The notes under the pieces: model-generated
The model's database searches: none
Told to the model about the DNA's origin: nothing
What the model saw: only the letters and a program-made list of their open reading frames with translations
Part shown: positions 19,923-32,135 of the stretch, one piece after another
Numbering within the stretch: position 1 is the first letter of the stretch
How the letters are laid out: every line of letters starts with the position of its first letter
Assembly: GCF_040436345.1 (NCBI RefSeq)
Contig: NC_133218.1
Coordinates: forward strand, 2,294,021 to 2,358,020
Direction of reading: 5' to 3'
Origin: Pagrus major
Taxonomy: Eukaryota; Chordata; Actinopteri; Spariformes; Sparidae
Length of the DNA stretch: 64,000 nt
Program-made: the position numbers and the translations under genes

Positions 19923-22900
19923 ATGGCAACTTCTGTTCTTTCTGTCAATGTCAGAGGTATTAAGAATGAAGTGAAAAGGAAAAGTTTGTTTTTATTTCTT
20001 CAGAATAAAGGTGCAGATTTTTTATTTCATTCAAGAAACCCACTCTTCTGAGGCTGATGTTTCACATTGGAAAAGTCAATGGGGAAGAAATGTATGGTTT
20101 TCTCATGGCAGTAATCGCTCAGCAGGGGTAGCCATCCTACAAGGGAAATTTGGTGGGAAAGTTATAAAGTATGATGCAGATAAAGATGGTAGATGGATCA
20201 TTCTGTTGGCAGATATCAACCAATCGCCTGTTATTTTGATTAACATATATGGCTCAAACAGTAAACTCCTCAATAACATAATTTTTTCAACAATAGAAAA
20301 TAGGGTAAATCAGTGGCTGACGTTGTTTCCCTCAGCAGAGCTCTTATGGGGCGGAGATTTCAACACGGTGTTTGATGATAGAGTGGACAGATGGCCTCCA
20401 AAAGCCAAACAGACAACCGAGTTAGAAAACATTTGCCACAGAATGAACCTGATTGATATATGGAGACACAGATACCCACAGGATAAAGTATTCACATGGA
20501 GCAATAAGGATAGATCTCACCAATCTCGCATAGATTTTTGATTAATCTCAGCTGATTTAGAAAATAAAGTAGACTTAATCAAAATAGAACCCACAATACT
20601 GACAGATCACAAAGCTATATTAATTCAATTCCATCTTGGATCTGATAGGCAGAAGGTGAATAGAGATTATTGGAAATTAAACAAAATGCTGCTGCAAAAT
20701 AAGGAATTTGTAAAGGAAAGCCAAATATACTGGGAACTATTGAAATTTGAAATAAGAAAGTTAGCTATGAAATTAAGCAAAAAGATCAATAGCTATAACA
20801 AAGAAAAAGAACTTCAACTTGTCACCCAAATTATTCCGCTCTCTGAGAAAACGGATCCAACTAGTGCCGAAATAGAACAATTGGCTTATTTACAAACCGA
20901 ATTAGATAAATTTTATGAAGGAAGGGCTAGAGGTGCCTTCATCAGATCCAGGAGGAAATGGCTTGAGCAGGGGGAAAAATGTACCAAATACTTCTTTAAT
21001 TTAGAGAAAAGGAATTATGAAATATCTTCTTTATGCAAACTTAAAATTAATGATACTGTGTGTGAAAATGGAAAACTAATTTCACAATATGTCGCCAATT
21101 TTTATGGAACGCTGTATCAGGCTGACCTGTTGAATGAAGATAAAATGTCATTATTCCTTCAAAACATACAACCAAATATTAGAAGAATAGATGATGACTT
21201 CCAAGTAATATGTGATCAGAAAATAACTATAACAGAGGTGCAAAATTGTATTGATTCCCTCAAGGACAATAAAGCCCTAGGGAATGATGGGTTAACAGGG
21301 GAATTTTACAAATGCTTTAAACAAGCTATCGCTCCATTTTTAGTTGGTTTATTTGAAGAGGCTCTAGATAAAGAAGAACTGCCCCACACATTAAGACAAG
21401 GACTGATAAAACTAATTCCAAAACCAAAAAAAGATAAATTAAACATCGAAAACTGGAGACCGATTAGTTTATTGAATAATGATACAAAGCTGTTTGCTCT
21501 CATCTTTGCTAAAAGAATAAAAATAGGATTAGATGACATTATTGATGAGGAGCAATCTGGATTTATGCCAGGGAGAAATATTGTAAATAATATTCGGTTG
21601 ATTTTGGACATGATAGATTATAATGAATTTATACATGATGAAAGCTTTATTTTATTTGTCGACTTCTATAAAGCGTTCGACACAGTTAATCACCAGTTCA
21701 TGTTTAAAGTTATCCAATGTTTTGGTTTTGGAAATAGGTTTCTGAGGGCAGTTCAAACACTTTATAAAGGAAGTAACAGTTCAATTAAGGTAACAAATGG
21801 CACAACACCCAGATTTAATATTAACCGTGGAATCAGACAAGGTTGCCCATTAAGTCCCTTTTTGTTTTTGCTGGTCACACAAGTAATGGCAACACATATT
21901 AAAAAAAGCAACTTTCAGGGTATAAGAGCCTTAGGTAGAGAATTCAAACTGTCTCAGTTAGCGGATGATACAGCAGTTTTTTTATCCAATCAAAATGAAC
22001 TCGACACAGCTGTGCAATGTATCAGAGAGTTTTCTGAGGTTTCTGGGCTGACAATGAATATTAATAAATCTATGCTGTTTCCCCTTAAACACTGTGATCT
22101 GTCAGAACTGAGTGATATTCCTATCAAACAAACTGTGACATATCTGGGTGTAGTGCTTGAAAAAAATGAGAACAGACGCTCTGAGATGAACTTTGAACCA
22201 ATAACTCAACAGATACAAAGAAAATTCAATATGTGGTTAATGAGGGATCTGTCTTTAAATGGTCGGACTTTGTTATCTAAAGCCGAAGGAATATCAAGAT
22301 CTGTATACTTATCACTAGCACTAGAAATGCCTGCATTAGTGTCTAAGAAATTAGGTCAAATGTTATTCAACTTTATTTGGAAGAATAGATGCCATTATTT
22401 AAAAAAGGATATCTTGTGTAACTCCAAGAGAGATGGTGGTTTGGATGTGTTAACCTTTGAAATGTTAAATCATTCTTTCAAGATTAACTGGTTAAATAAT
22501 TTATGTAGACGGAAGAACAACTTCTGGAACTCTTTTGCTACACATGTATTTAACTCATTAGGTGGTTTACGCTTTATGTTGAAATGTAACTACAAAGTTG
22601 AAAAACTTCCTGTTAAACTTTCAAATTTTCATAAACGAGCCTTGTTGTCCTGGAAGCTGATCTATAAACATAATTTCTCGCCAACCAGTTATTATATTTG
22701 GAACAATGAAGATATTCTTTACAAAAACCGATCATTGTTCTACAAGGACTGGATGGAGCATAAAATTCTATTAGTTGACCAACTTATTAATGAACATGGT
22801 CTCTTACTTTCTTATGAAGAATTTTTGTTAAAATTTCAATTCCCAGTCACACCAAAACAATATGCAGTGGTTTTTGATGCACTACCTCAAGGTGTGCTAC

Positions 22901-23586
22901 AGCTTTTTAAAGGAACAGAAAGAATCACTGCTGTTCCAGAAAATTATAATTGTGATATTTTTGTGGGCGGAGTAGACGTTATAAAAAAATCCTGCCCTAA
23001 CAGATTCTTGAGAAGCTGCTTACAGCCAAGAAATCTGCCTAGAGGACAAATTAACTGGTCCGCACAATTTGGAGATATTAACTGGAATAAAGCATGGCTG
23101 GTTGGTGAGAAATTTTGTCTCAATAACAAGGTGAAAGAAGTCTTGTTTAAAATCTTACATCAAATTTACCCTGTAAAGAAAACCCTTGAAAGATTTAAGT
23201 TAGACATTGAATATGTGTGTGATTTCTGTGAACTTGAAGATGAAACTATTTCTCACTTATTTTATCATTGTGCATACAGTAAATCTTTTTGGAATGATGT
23301 CCAACACTTTGTGCAAGTTAAAACAGGAAGAATGATCAGTTTCCAGGAAAAACATATTTTTATTTACTATGAAGATCAAGATAAAGACTTTTGCTTTTTC
23401 TGTCAGTTAATCTTGAGCCTAGGGAAATTTCACATCCACAAAAATAAATGGGCCAAATCTAAACCGAACATTGTACCATTTAAACATGAACTGCACCGTT
23501 ATGCTGCCACAATCAAGGACCTTAAAAACAAGAAAGCTACCAGAACGTACTCTATTATGGAGAAATTTTGTGTAAGTGAACTGTAA
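19923..23586 (+). pseudogene. L1 ORF2: endonuclease and reverse transcriptase (two lesions)
   Basis: From ATG 19923 the APE-type endonuclease shows SVNVRGI, QETHS, LLWGGDFNT, TWSNKD, SRIDF and ILTDHKAI, the usual metal-binding and catalytic positions. The frame slips in a run of six T at 20018-20023 and stops at TGA 20539-20541, probably a TGG changed to TGA. From 20656 to 23586 the frame is open for 976 aa. The reverse transcriptase boxes are NDGLTGEFYK, NWRPISLLNNDTKL, SGFMPGRN, FVDFYKAFDTVNH, GIRQGCPLSPFLF and LADDTAVFL. A C-terminal zinc-binding stretch (CDFCELEDETISHLFYHC) follows. The protein would nick DNA and copy the RNA at the nick. Confidence 0.9.
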
Positions 23587-23759
23587 CGCCTCTGGCTGTC
23601 TTGTCTTTGTTTTATTTTTGTCCTTTGTTTTGTTTTCTTTGGTCATTTTGTTATTGTTACTTATTTTGTTTTATCTTATTGTATTTCTATGTATAATTGT
23701 ATGACATGTGTCGCACCAATAAAAGAAAAAGGAAAAGAAAAAAAAAACAAAAAAAAAAC

Positions 23760-23775
23760 ACATAAATCTAACCGG
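23760..23775. repeat. Target-site duplication of the L1 (right)
   Basis: Exact repeat of 18181-18196, after the A-rich tail. Confidence 0.85.
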
Positions 23776-24079
23776 CATGCATTGTGCGGTGGTCGCCGGT
23801 GATCGATTCTGCGCAGGCCTGGCTCATCTCGAACGAGCCTATTGCTTTTCACTGGTTGGACAGGAAACAGGAAAATGACCACTGGGTAGTTAAATTAAGA
23901 CAAGTGAGAAAAACTATGAAATATATAAAATATGAAACAATATCAACAGAAGCAATAATATGAGTAATAAATATAGTAATATTAATTATAAAGTAAAATC
24001 AGGAGTAGGCCTACTGATGTTTTTATGTGCGATGTAATTACGCATATCAAGGCTACGTTTTGGTCATACGGGACTCAAT

Positions 24080-24284
24080 AGCACTTCATTTAAAGTTCAG
24101 AAACATAATTCAGGAAGATGTGAATTTTGTGACCAAGAGGACACTGTGGAACATGTTATATGTTAAACTATACTATAAGTTGAGTTTTGATTTAAGAGAC
24201 ATTTTACAAAGAAGTTCAAGTGAGAAATATTATTTAGCCTTGCTACAGTATCTCAGGAGACCAAACTTGATAGAGAGAATATAA
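24080..24284 (+). pseudogene. LINE ORF2 C-terminal scrap
   Basis: The frame GRCEFCDQEDTVEHVIC, a CCHC-like knuckle at the end of many LINE proteins, is followed in another frame by LALLQYLRRPNLIERI, which resembles the last residues of I/Nimb-type LINEs. Stops and frameshifts separate the pieces. Confidence 0.5.
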
Positions 24285-24424
24285 ACTAATTGGATTTATT
24301 TATTTAGTGTTATTAATATTTATTTATTTAGTGTACTATTTTCTTTTCATTATCAGAATTACTAAATGTAAATTAGATTCCCGGTCCAAACTCCATACCA
24401 GTTGGTCGCAGTAATCGACCAAAA

Positions 24425-24550
24425 TGTTGTTTGCCAACCGCCATAGAGGAAGAAGGTGATGATGACGTAATTACGCACATTCGTTACGCCAACTTGTTCC
24501 CTTCGCTATCAAGGCATACAAGGTCGTCGGAGCAACATTCAACCTCAAAC
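24425..24550 (+). promoter_or_regulatory. uqcrfs1 promoter/5' UTR region
   Basis: No TATA box. A CRE/ATF-like word, TGACGTAA, lies at 24463-24470, followed by a short leader to the ATG at 24551. A similar phrase (gatgtaattacgca) occurs about 435 bases upstream near 24030. TATA-less starts are usual for nuclear mitochondrial genes. The exact start of transcription cannot be read from the sequence. Confidence 0.45.
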
Positions 24551-27500
24551 ATGATGTCCCTTGCCGCCCGGTCAGGGGCATTTTCCCCTTATATGCAGGC
24601 TACTGCTTTTGCGGTCGCTGGCCCCCTGAAGGCTCTATTACCTGGGGTTGTTTTAAAGGGAGAGAAGATTGTGTTGAACCCGAAAAAACAGTTCCTGTGC
24701 CGGGAATCGCTGAACGGTCAAAGCCCAATGAGAGGGCCTGCTGTGACTGTTAGCATCAATGGTAGGTCTTTCGTTGACTGCTAGCTGTTTAAGTTAGCTT
24801 TCTGTTGTCGTAACTAGTGCATTGAAACTCAACGTTAAAGACCATTTACTGTCTGTGTAACGTTGATGTCCTGTCACATTTATCACAGATAAATACCAAC
24901 CAGTGTTAACTTGGAGCATAACTTAGTTAGCCTTGCTAACATTAGCATCGTCTCTTCTAGATTGTAGGCTAACATCCTGTTAGCCTTTGTGGCTAAAGAG
25001 CGGCCTACACTTAAGGTCAGCTTTAAATAGTGGTAACGTAATAAGTCAAAAACAGTATGCAAAGAGTGCTGCTCGATTGTGGAAAATGGTGTCTCCCAGG
25101 TGCTCAGGGATAACGTTACTTTTATTCCGTGTGTTCGAGGCTGACAGTGGGTCAGCACATAAACTACAGAGCTCCGACTCATCAATTGAAAGTGTTTTAA
25201 AGACTCATGGCAAGGTGTTTTTTCAAAATGTGATCGTCCCCCCAAAACTGTCTTCTCTTTAAAGATATTTAACTTAGTTAGTTAGTTAGTCTTATTTCCA
25301 AGCGTAGGTCTAAACTATATTCCCTTTTAACTTTAATCATGTAAAAGACACACATTTGCTTTTGACATGTTAGTGATACGCGAATCACAGGTATATCCAT
25401 GGGCACCATGGGAAATCTGTGTATAGGGCGGTCCAGGTCATAAAACTAAACATTGTTATTAATATCAAAACGGCTGCTGGTGGGTGAAATAATACGGCAA
25501 ATAAGGAATGAGGAAAACATCACATTACCTGCACTATAACAAACGATACAAGTGCGTCACTCCATTAACAGAGCTGTGTGCAACTACTCACACGACACAT
25601 CAGTTTGACTATTTATTATTTAAATCTCTTGACAATTATTAGTTCCGTGTCATTAAAATATATATAATGACATTTTTTGCACAGATTCACCTAACGTCTC
25701 TACAGCTGTTGAGGCCAACTGACAGCCTTCATCTGAAACACAGCGTTTCATGTGACGCTGCAGAGGAAAGGACTTCTCATTTCTCTTAAAACACATTTCC
25801 TCGTCTCCTCTCTCCTCCCATGGTTTCCTCGCGCCTCTCCATGAATCCTCAGTGGGAGAGACTAAGATGCAAGGAAGGAAGGGAATTGTGGATGCAATTT
25901 AGGTGAAATGGGTTGTACCCTTAGTCCTTCCCCCCTGAGGATTCGTGGAGAGTCGCAAGAAAACTAGGGGTGCGTTCCAAATCGCATACTTTTTCTGTTT
26001 ACATTCAGTGTGTACTGCAGCTGCCCTTGCATGCGGTATGCATACAATTGGGACATTCTGCGTCTTCACGACAGTACATCTTGAACATTGACCCTCTTGC
26101 TCCCAATATCCATCACAGCCTTAGCGTGAATTTTTTTTGAGAAAAAAGTAAAGGTACTTATACTAGAACACACTGTCACCTGTCATTGCGGTGTCTGTCA
26201 TTCTGTCTAAAATAGCCGTCATTCTGTCAGTGAGCTGTCAAATGTTTCTCTCGGCTTTTTTATATTCCTGTGACACACCGTGGCGTATGTGATTTAGATT
26301 CCGCTGCGCAGAGGATTGTGAATCAGAATGGCCAGAAAAGCATGCTGGCTCGGATGTCATAGGACATCCTGGTATTTTTGGCATACTACATTTCACATAA
26401 CTTGTGCTGGGACACACTGAATCTTTTTCTGGCATACTAGATAGTATGCTATTATAGTTTTTGGATCATAGGGGATGTGAGGAGAGAAGAAACAAGGAAA
26501 TATGTTTTAAACGTGATGTGAAGCGACGTACGTTTCTGATGACAGCTGACAGATCATAGCTGGATCAGCTGTCATTTGGCTTTAACAGACTTAAGCTGAA
26601 TATGTCTACACACAGCCCTTTGTCAAAAATGCATTGAAAGGGATTTAAACATTATCCATATATTTTTTACTGATAATAAAGAACAAGTATTTGTTGAGAT
26701 GTAAACACTCTCTTAAAGGAGAAGTTTGCCATATTATTATGTGGATATCCCAATCAGTGTTGATGGTAAATGTAGGTAATTGAGGCAATAAGTTCCCAGT
26801 GTGTGGTGTCTTGAAAGAGAAAGTTGGGTTGTTAGTTTTCCTGCTTGCACAGCTTGCCTAGATGTACCAGGATGCATTGCGTGCAACCTCCTGACACTTC
26901 ACCCCCTAATACTTCCTAAACCTGCCCAGAACATGGAGGTTGGCATATCAAACAGGGCTGTGTACAAAAAGGCATCTGAAATAAGTTAGCTATGGCATTG
27001 CCTGTAAACAAGGAAGAAGAGAAAGAATGTGACGAGACCATTGTAGTTTTTTATTGTTATAATACTATATAGGCTATATATTTGTTTATATTTGGTAGTG
27101 TTGTATAATACACAGTTTATTTAATATCCTTTTAGATCTGAGTCTAGTGAGGAAAAATATTAACAATAAAAACTTCAACTTTATTTATTTATATAGCACC
27201 TTTCATACATGAATGCAGCCCAAAGTCCTTCACAGACAGAAATAAAAACAATAAAATAAAACAGATACACAGCAATAATTCAATGAGTCAATGGGATGTG
27301 TTGATAAAAAGCGGACATATAAATAAAAACAAAGGCATAGAAATAACAATAACTATAAAAGTGATAAAAAAGGCTTGTGGATAAATAAAAAATAAAATAG
27401 TTAATTAAGCAAGCATGGAGTAAGAAATAAATATATATAAAGCTAAGAGTCAGGACATAAGAACTGAGAGGTGGAGTCCCTCAGACCCAGAGGCAGACTG

Positions 27501-30500
27501 TTCCAGAGACGAGGGCCATAGTGTCTGAAAGCTGACTCTCCATATGTTTTTCCAGAAGTCTTTGGGACAACCAGGAGGCCAGCTACTGAGGAACCTGCTG
27601 GGTATATATCTATGAAGCATGTCACTGTGAAGACATGTTGTAAAACTGAATGAAGACAACAGAAACAGTAATATGGAAGATGGCCTAAACCTAATAATGA
27701 TTTTTTTAAAAATCGTCATTGTATAAACAAACGGAATTAGTTAAACTTAGTTAAATTAGTTAAAACCAAGTCGTTTTTTTGTTTTCAAAGTCAGTCTATG
27801 AAGCTGAGAGGCATCATTCTGTTAGTGCTCAGAGGCTGTGAGCCGTCTGTAATTCTTTGGTTGCAATTCTCATCAGGTCGGTATCTCTGCTCTCCTCGTC
27901 TGGAGAAGGTTCAGTGGTCAGGAATATAGCCTGCTGCAGGTTTACCACCAGGTTGGACTCACTGTCACCTGTTGGAGCTGCAGCCCTGTGTGCTCTTGGA
28001 GATGCTGCTTGGTACTGAGTGCGCTCGATTTGCCCTCTTCATGTTCCGCTCTTGATATGGCCACTCCACCAACTAAAGATACACTCTCTCTTTCCCCCCG
28101 TCCTTATGGCTCTAACAGATGTTCAGCAAGTCCATTCGGTATCCTTAATGCTTTGAATTTAGGGACTTTGCGTTTATTAATTACAATAAGCTTTAGTGTG
28201 TGTTTTCCACAGGCGCACGCACAAACAGCTTTTGCATATGTTTTGAGAAGGGACACTGGAGGCCTACATATTTAGATGTTATAAATTTAAAACATTTTCA
28301 TTGTTTTCCCTGTTTTTTGTGATTTATATTTCTTAAGAAACTGGAAATTACTTAAAAGCATATTTCCAGGAAACTGGGATTAAACCTTCATATGCATTGA
28401 TATCTCTTCCTTTTTGGTCTTCATAAATTCTTATTTCTATTTTTAAATGAGTAGTTAACAGGTTCTGTTTTATTCAGCATTGCTTTATTTTTAACCATAT
28501 ATCACCTTACACACATTGAGAAAAAACAGCTTGTTGTTGCTGTGTATCACTGCCCGACCCTGTAGCTACTAGTTTGCTGGCCATAACATAGCGTTAGATG
28601 ACAAAATACGTACTCAATGTTCATCTTCCCTCTCAGCCCTTCTGGTCTTGTTTCTCCAGTTTATCTTTGGGATCCTCTAGGTCACCTCTAGGCAAGCCAG
28701 GAGTAAAACTTTCATGCAACACACATGCACTGCCTCAGGCTGGTTGTCGGTGACGGTATCAAAACCTGCCCACGCTTAAATTCACTGCAGCTGAATTATT
28801 CTGTTTCTGTTGGCATCCGAGGGCAATTTGAGCAAAGGCTTTACCAGTTGCTGTTTATGGTCGGCAGCTCTGGATAGTCGCTATCGACTATGTCCTCTTA
28901 CGCTAATTCAGCTGCAGCTCGGCCTCTCTCCGCTGGATTTCTGCAGCGGTTTAGTCTGACCTGAATGAATAACCTGCCTACAGGGTGTCCGCGCATCCTT
29001 AAAAAGTCTTAAATTCATATATTTAAAATTAAGGCCTTAAAAAGTCTTAAATACGTCCATATTTTGCATATAGGTCTTAAATTACATTTAGTTAGGTCTT
29101 AAATATGACTGTTCATTTACTGCTTTGTCATCGTCTTTTTTGTTTTTTGTTTTTCGTTTTTGGGAAATGTGTTGGTGAGATTCACAGTTAGCTCCGTGTG
29201 TTGTACTTCTTTCTGAAGTATCCAGGAACGTAAGTGGCATTTTGCCAACAGCCCGGTTGGAATTTATCGCCGTACACTTCGCCAGTTCCAGAAAGACTTC
29301 GACTGCGGAATCTGCTAAAACTACGGGAAAGTGTAAATTTAGTGTGTTGGCTTGAACATCCAGAATTCAGTTGGTTAAAAGCCGCATAATAATGAATCTG
29401 AAGCGCAGTGTACGCTCTGCAAGAGGACCCTCAAATTGGGCACATTTGGTGTGAAAGCGCTGGCGTCACACACAAAATCGGATAAACACCAGTTAGCTTT
29501 TAAAAGTCTCCGGCGAAGTTACGCTATCACACGCTTTTGTACGCCTTTGTCACCAGTTCCCGGTCCAAGTTCGTCCAGTTCTGCTCGACCTGAACTCTGT
29601 GCTGCCTCTGCTGTCTTGCAGTTGAGCAACATTCAAACCATCTTCGTTTCAACTCCGACGTTGAAAGCGGAGGTGCTTTGGATTTTGAACACCGTGTGTG
29701 TGTGTGTGCAGTTTTTTAAGAAAGTGTGGGTTATTAGAGTGAACTAAATTAGGTTAAATTCCTAGATAAAAACTAAACAAACTATTAATCACTTCTTAAA
29801 TTAATTAAAACTCAACTGAAATAAAAAGCAAACTGAAAAACCAAATTAAAATAAAAACTAATGAAATTTAAAAACTATAATAACCCTGACACACACTCAC
29901 TCCATTCTTCATTGTTTGAGTTGCTCTGTGAATGGCAATAAATGTAGTAATTTTTGAAAGTAATTCTGGGACTTTATTTTTCCTTACTGTTTCGTACTTC
30001 ATGTAGGTCTTAAATTTAGTTCAAAAAGATCTTAAAAAGTCTTAAATTTGACTTGTTCAAACCTGCAGAAACCCTGGCCTATGTATTGGAGTCAAAACAA
30101 GTAAAAAGTCTCTCCATCCATAACCTCCTCTGCCATCATGTTCAAATGACACTTAAGCTGGTGATCACATGGCTAATTTGCATACAAGGGAGACATGAAG
30201 TCTGGTATTTATAAAGCCAGCTGACACACCCCCATTATGTATGTATTATTTCAATCTATCAAACCCCCTGGATACCCAGGAAGGGAGGCAGAGACTCGAA
30301 ATCCAAGCTGAAATTAGCCCGTAGTTCTTCCGAGTACTTGGATGTCACTGATTCTCGAAAGGATGTCAGGTATCGGAACTTAAAAAAAATGGATTGGTGC
30401 ATCTCTCATTAAAATAAGTTTTAGGTCAATTGTTAATAAAAACATTTACATTAGCAACTGATTTCAGGATTCAAGGATGAGAGCAGCAGTTTTAATACAC

Positions 30501-31232
30501 CCGCACACAGACTACACTGGCAGTGAATCGTCTCTGGGATCCACAGTGGACAGAGTTGGTCACAGTTTATCTATGCACTCTAACTGGTGATTTTTATTTT
30601 ATTTATTTATTTTTTTTATAGGCCCTGCTGGTGTCCGATTTGCCCACACAGATGTCAGGGTACCAGACTTCTCTGACTACAGGCGCCCAGAGGTGCTGGA
30701 CCCCAACAAGTCATCTCAGGACAGCAGTGAATCTAGAAGAATCTTCTCGTACCTGGTCACTGGTGCCACAACCGTGGTGGGAGTTTATGCTGCCAAGACA
30801 GTGGTCACACAGTTTGTTTCTTCCATGAGCGCATCAGCTGACGTCCTGGCCCTGTCCAAGATTGAAATCAAGCTAGGCGACATCCCTGAAGGAAAGAACA
30901 TGACCTTCAAGTGGAGAGGCAAGCCGCTGTTTGTCCGTCACCGTACAGAGAAGGAGATCGCTGCTGAGGCCGAAGTCAACATATCAGAGCTGCGAGACCC
31001 TCAGCATGACAAGGACCGTGTTGTCAACCCCAGCTGGGTCATTGTCCTCGGGGTGTGCACACATCTGGGCTGTGTGCCTATTGCCAACGCCGGCGACTTT
31101 GGAGGTTACTACTGCCCCTGCCACGGCTCACATTATGATGCCTCAGGCCGCATCAGGAAAGGCCCCGCACCCCTAAACCTTGAGGTTCCCTTCTACGAGT
31201 TTCCAGACGAAGACACTGTGATTGTTGGATAA
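24551..31232 (+). CDS. uqcrfs1: Ubiquinol-cytochrome c reductase Rieske iron-sulfur subunit
   Basis: Two coding exons: 24551-24761 and 30622-31232, joined in phase 1 with donor ATG|GTAGGT and acceptor TATAG|GC, giving 273 aa (human 274). Residues 1-77 form the mitochondrial presequence, which in vertebrates stays with complex III as a small subunit. Mature protein should start near [10 protein letters not shown] (78-87). A single membrane helix spans about 112-137. The soluble head carries the 2Fe-2S centre: CTHLGC at 216-221 and CPCHGSH at 235-241. C216, H218, C235 and H238 bind the cluster, and C221-C237 form the disulfide. It passes electrons from ubiquinol to cytochrome c1 in the inner membrane. 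Everything needed looks intact. A second ATG follows directly (24554) and could also be used. Confidence 0.97.
25690..26600. mobile_element. MITE with imperfect terminal inverted repeats
   Basis: The left arm (about 25705-25825) includes CTTCATCTGAAACACAGCG and TTAAAACACATTTCCTCGTC. The right arm (about 26470-26560), read on the other strand, gives CATCAGAAACGTACG and TTAAAACATATTTCCTTGTT in the same order. The centre includes gtgcgttccaaatcgcatact (about 25975) and catactagatagtatgc (about 26434). No coding capacity. The outer ends are approximate. Confidence 0.55.
27180..27720 (-). pseudogene. LINE 3' end, reversed
   Basis: On the minus strand a frame encodes [20 protein letters not shown], the standard last motif of CR1/L2-like LINE proteins, then a stop and an untranslated tail that ends in TATATAAATAAATAAAG-type sequence near 27180. 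Only the end of ORF2 is left. Confidence 0.65.
28981..30076 (+). mobile_element. DNA transposon relic with zinc-finger remnant
   Basis: The ends are inverted: CAGGGTGTCCGCGCATCC at left, and CAGGGTTTCTGCAGG when the right end is read on the minus strand. The flanks carry a 5-bp repeat, GCCTA, at 28976-28980 and 30077-30081. Subterminal AAAAAGTCTTAAAT phrases recur near both ends. Inside, + strand pieces encode [18 protein letters not shown] and [20 protein letters not shown] followed by HTKSDKH, a C2H2-like finger at the start of some transposase-like proteins. These lie in three frames with stops. The superfamily is uncertain (hAT-like or Kolobok-like). Confidence 0.65.
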
Positions 31233-31695
31233 ATAACACTCCTTAGACTGAGCTCTCATTGTACAACAGCATGACGGATATCTGTATGACAAAGGTGCAC
31301 TCAACAAAGAGAGGAAAAGTTCAGGCTCAATGATGTCTGTGTTCAAGTCTTATTGGTTCTGCCAGCAGACGAAAAACTGTAGACATTATTTACAACTGGT
31401 GTATGTGGAAATGTTTTGTTCTCTGCATTATTTCTCACCCACTGTTCTCCCAAACATGACAGAAAAAATACAGATTTTGATATTCCTCGCTGCCTGTTTA
31501 TTTAATGTAATGCAATCACTTAACAGAATAAAAGCAAGGACCTATTGTGTATCTTTTAACCTCAGCTCTTCTGTTCTTATACGAGTATAATGTGAACGTG
31601 AAATAAAAACAGCTACGCATCTTATTTACTTAAGATATAGTTATCTCACGAGCAAAGAATAAATGTTGTGTTCAACTCTCCCTAATAAAGGTTTC
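31233..31695 (+). other. uqcrfs1 3' UTR and poly(A) signals
   Basis: Downstream of the TAA at 31230-31232 there are four AATAAA words, at 31527, 31602, 31658 and 31684. The last lies beside a T-rich stretch. Which is used cannot be read from the sequence. Confidence 0.6.
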
Positions 31696-32133
31696 TATTT
31701 TATTTGCCAACCTGGATTCTTTCTAGCCCTTCTTTGTTTAATGGCATTGATAAAAATGGTGAAATAGTATTGCCTCTGTTACTACCTGTTGACAGACATG
31801 CAGTATATTGCTGTTGTTGCACCATAGGTTTATAGCAAGATTATGGTGCTACGGTCATGTTTTGATCTGGGATTAACTTTTGATTTGCTGCCAGGTAAGT
31901 GTGTAGTGTTAAAGAGGTTTTGTATGGGAGTCAGACAGGATCTAGAAAGAATCGAGAGGTTTTATGAGTTTGAACTTGCAGGCTGTATTGATTAGCACAT
32001 GCTGTTTTAAGCTGGTGGTTTCTATATTATAGAACAGGGAACGTGATCACAACAACTACAGCTTGTCCAGTATATGTGCATTGTCCTCCATGCCTCCATT
32101 GAAAGGCTGGGCAAAAATAAGGTGTATTTATTG
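31696..32133. other. No gene seen
   Basis: Ordinary intergenic DNA after uqcrfs1, up to the Tc1-A terminal repeat. Confidence 0.5.
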
Positions 32134-32135
32134 TA

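Larger units (their letters stand above)
18197..23759 (+). mobile_element. L1/Tx1-clade LINE, near full length
   Basis: The 5.56 kb element has a 5' leader, ORF1, a T-rich inter-ORF region, ORF2, an AATAAA signal and an A-rich tail (about 23719-23758). It is bounded by an exact 16-bp duplication. The residues NLRVAGLPE in ORF1 and the LADD reverse transcriptase box place it in the L1/Tx1 group. Only two lesions are obvious in ORF2: one extra base in a T run and one nonsense codon. This suggests a young copy. Use of the full 5' leader is inferred from the target duplication. Confidence 0.88.
24762..30621 (+). other. uqcrfs1 intron 1
   Basis: A 5860-bp intron from GTAGGT to TTTTTTTATAG. It holds the three mobile-element pieces listed next. 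The parts 24762-25690, 26600-27180, 27720-28975 and 30082-30620 show no gene or repeat I can name; 30570-30620 ends in the pyrimidine-rich acceptor tract. Confidence 0.9.

Noticed and set aside
27988..28275. 95-aa frame in the uqcrfs1 intron
   Set aside because: No motif; the composition is that of the surrounding intron.
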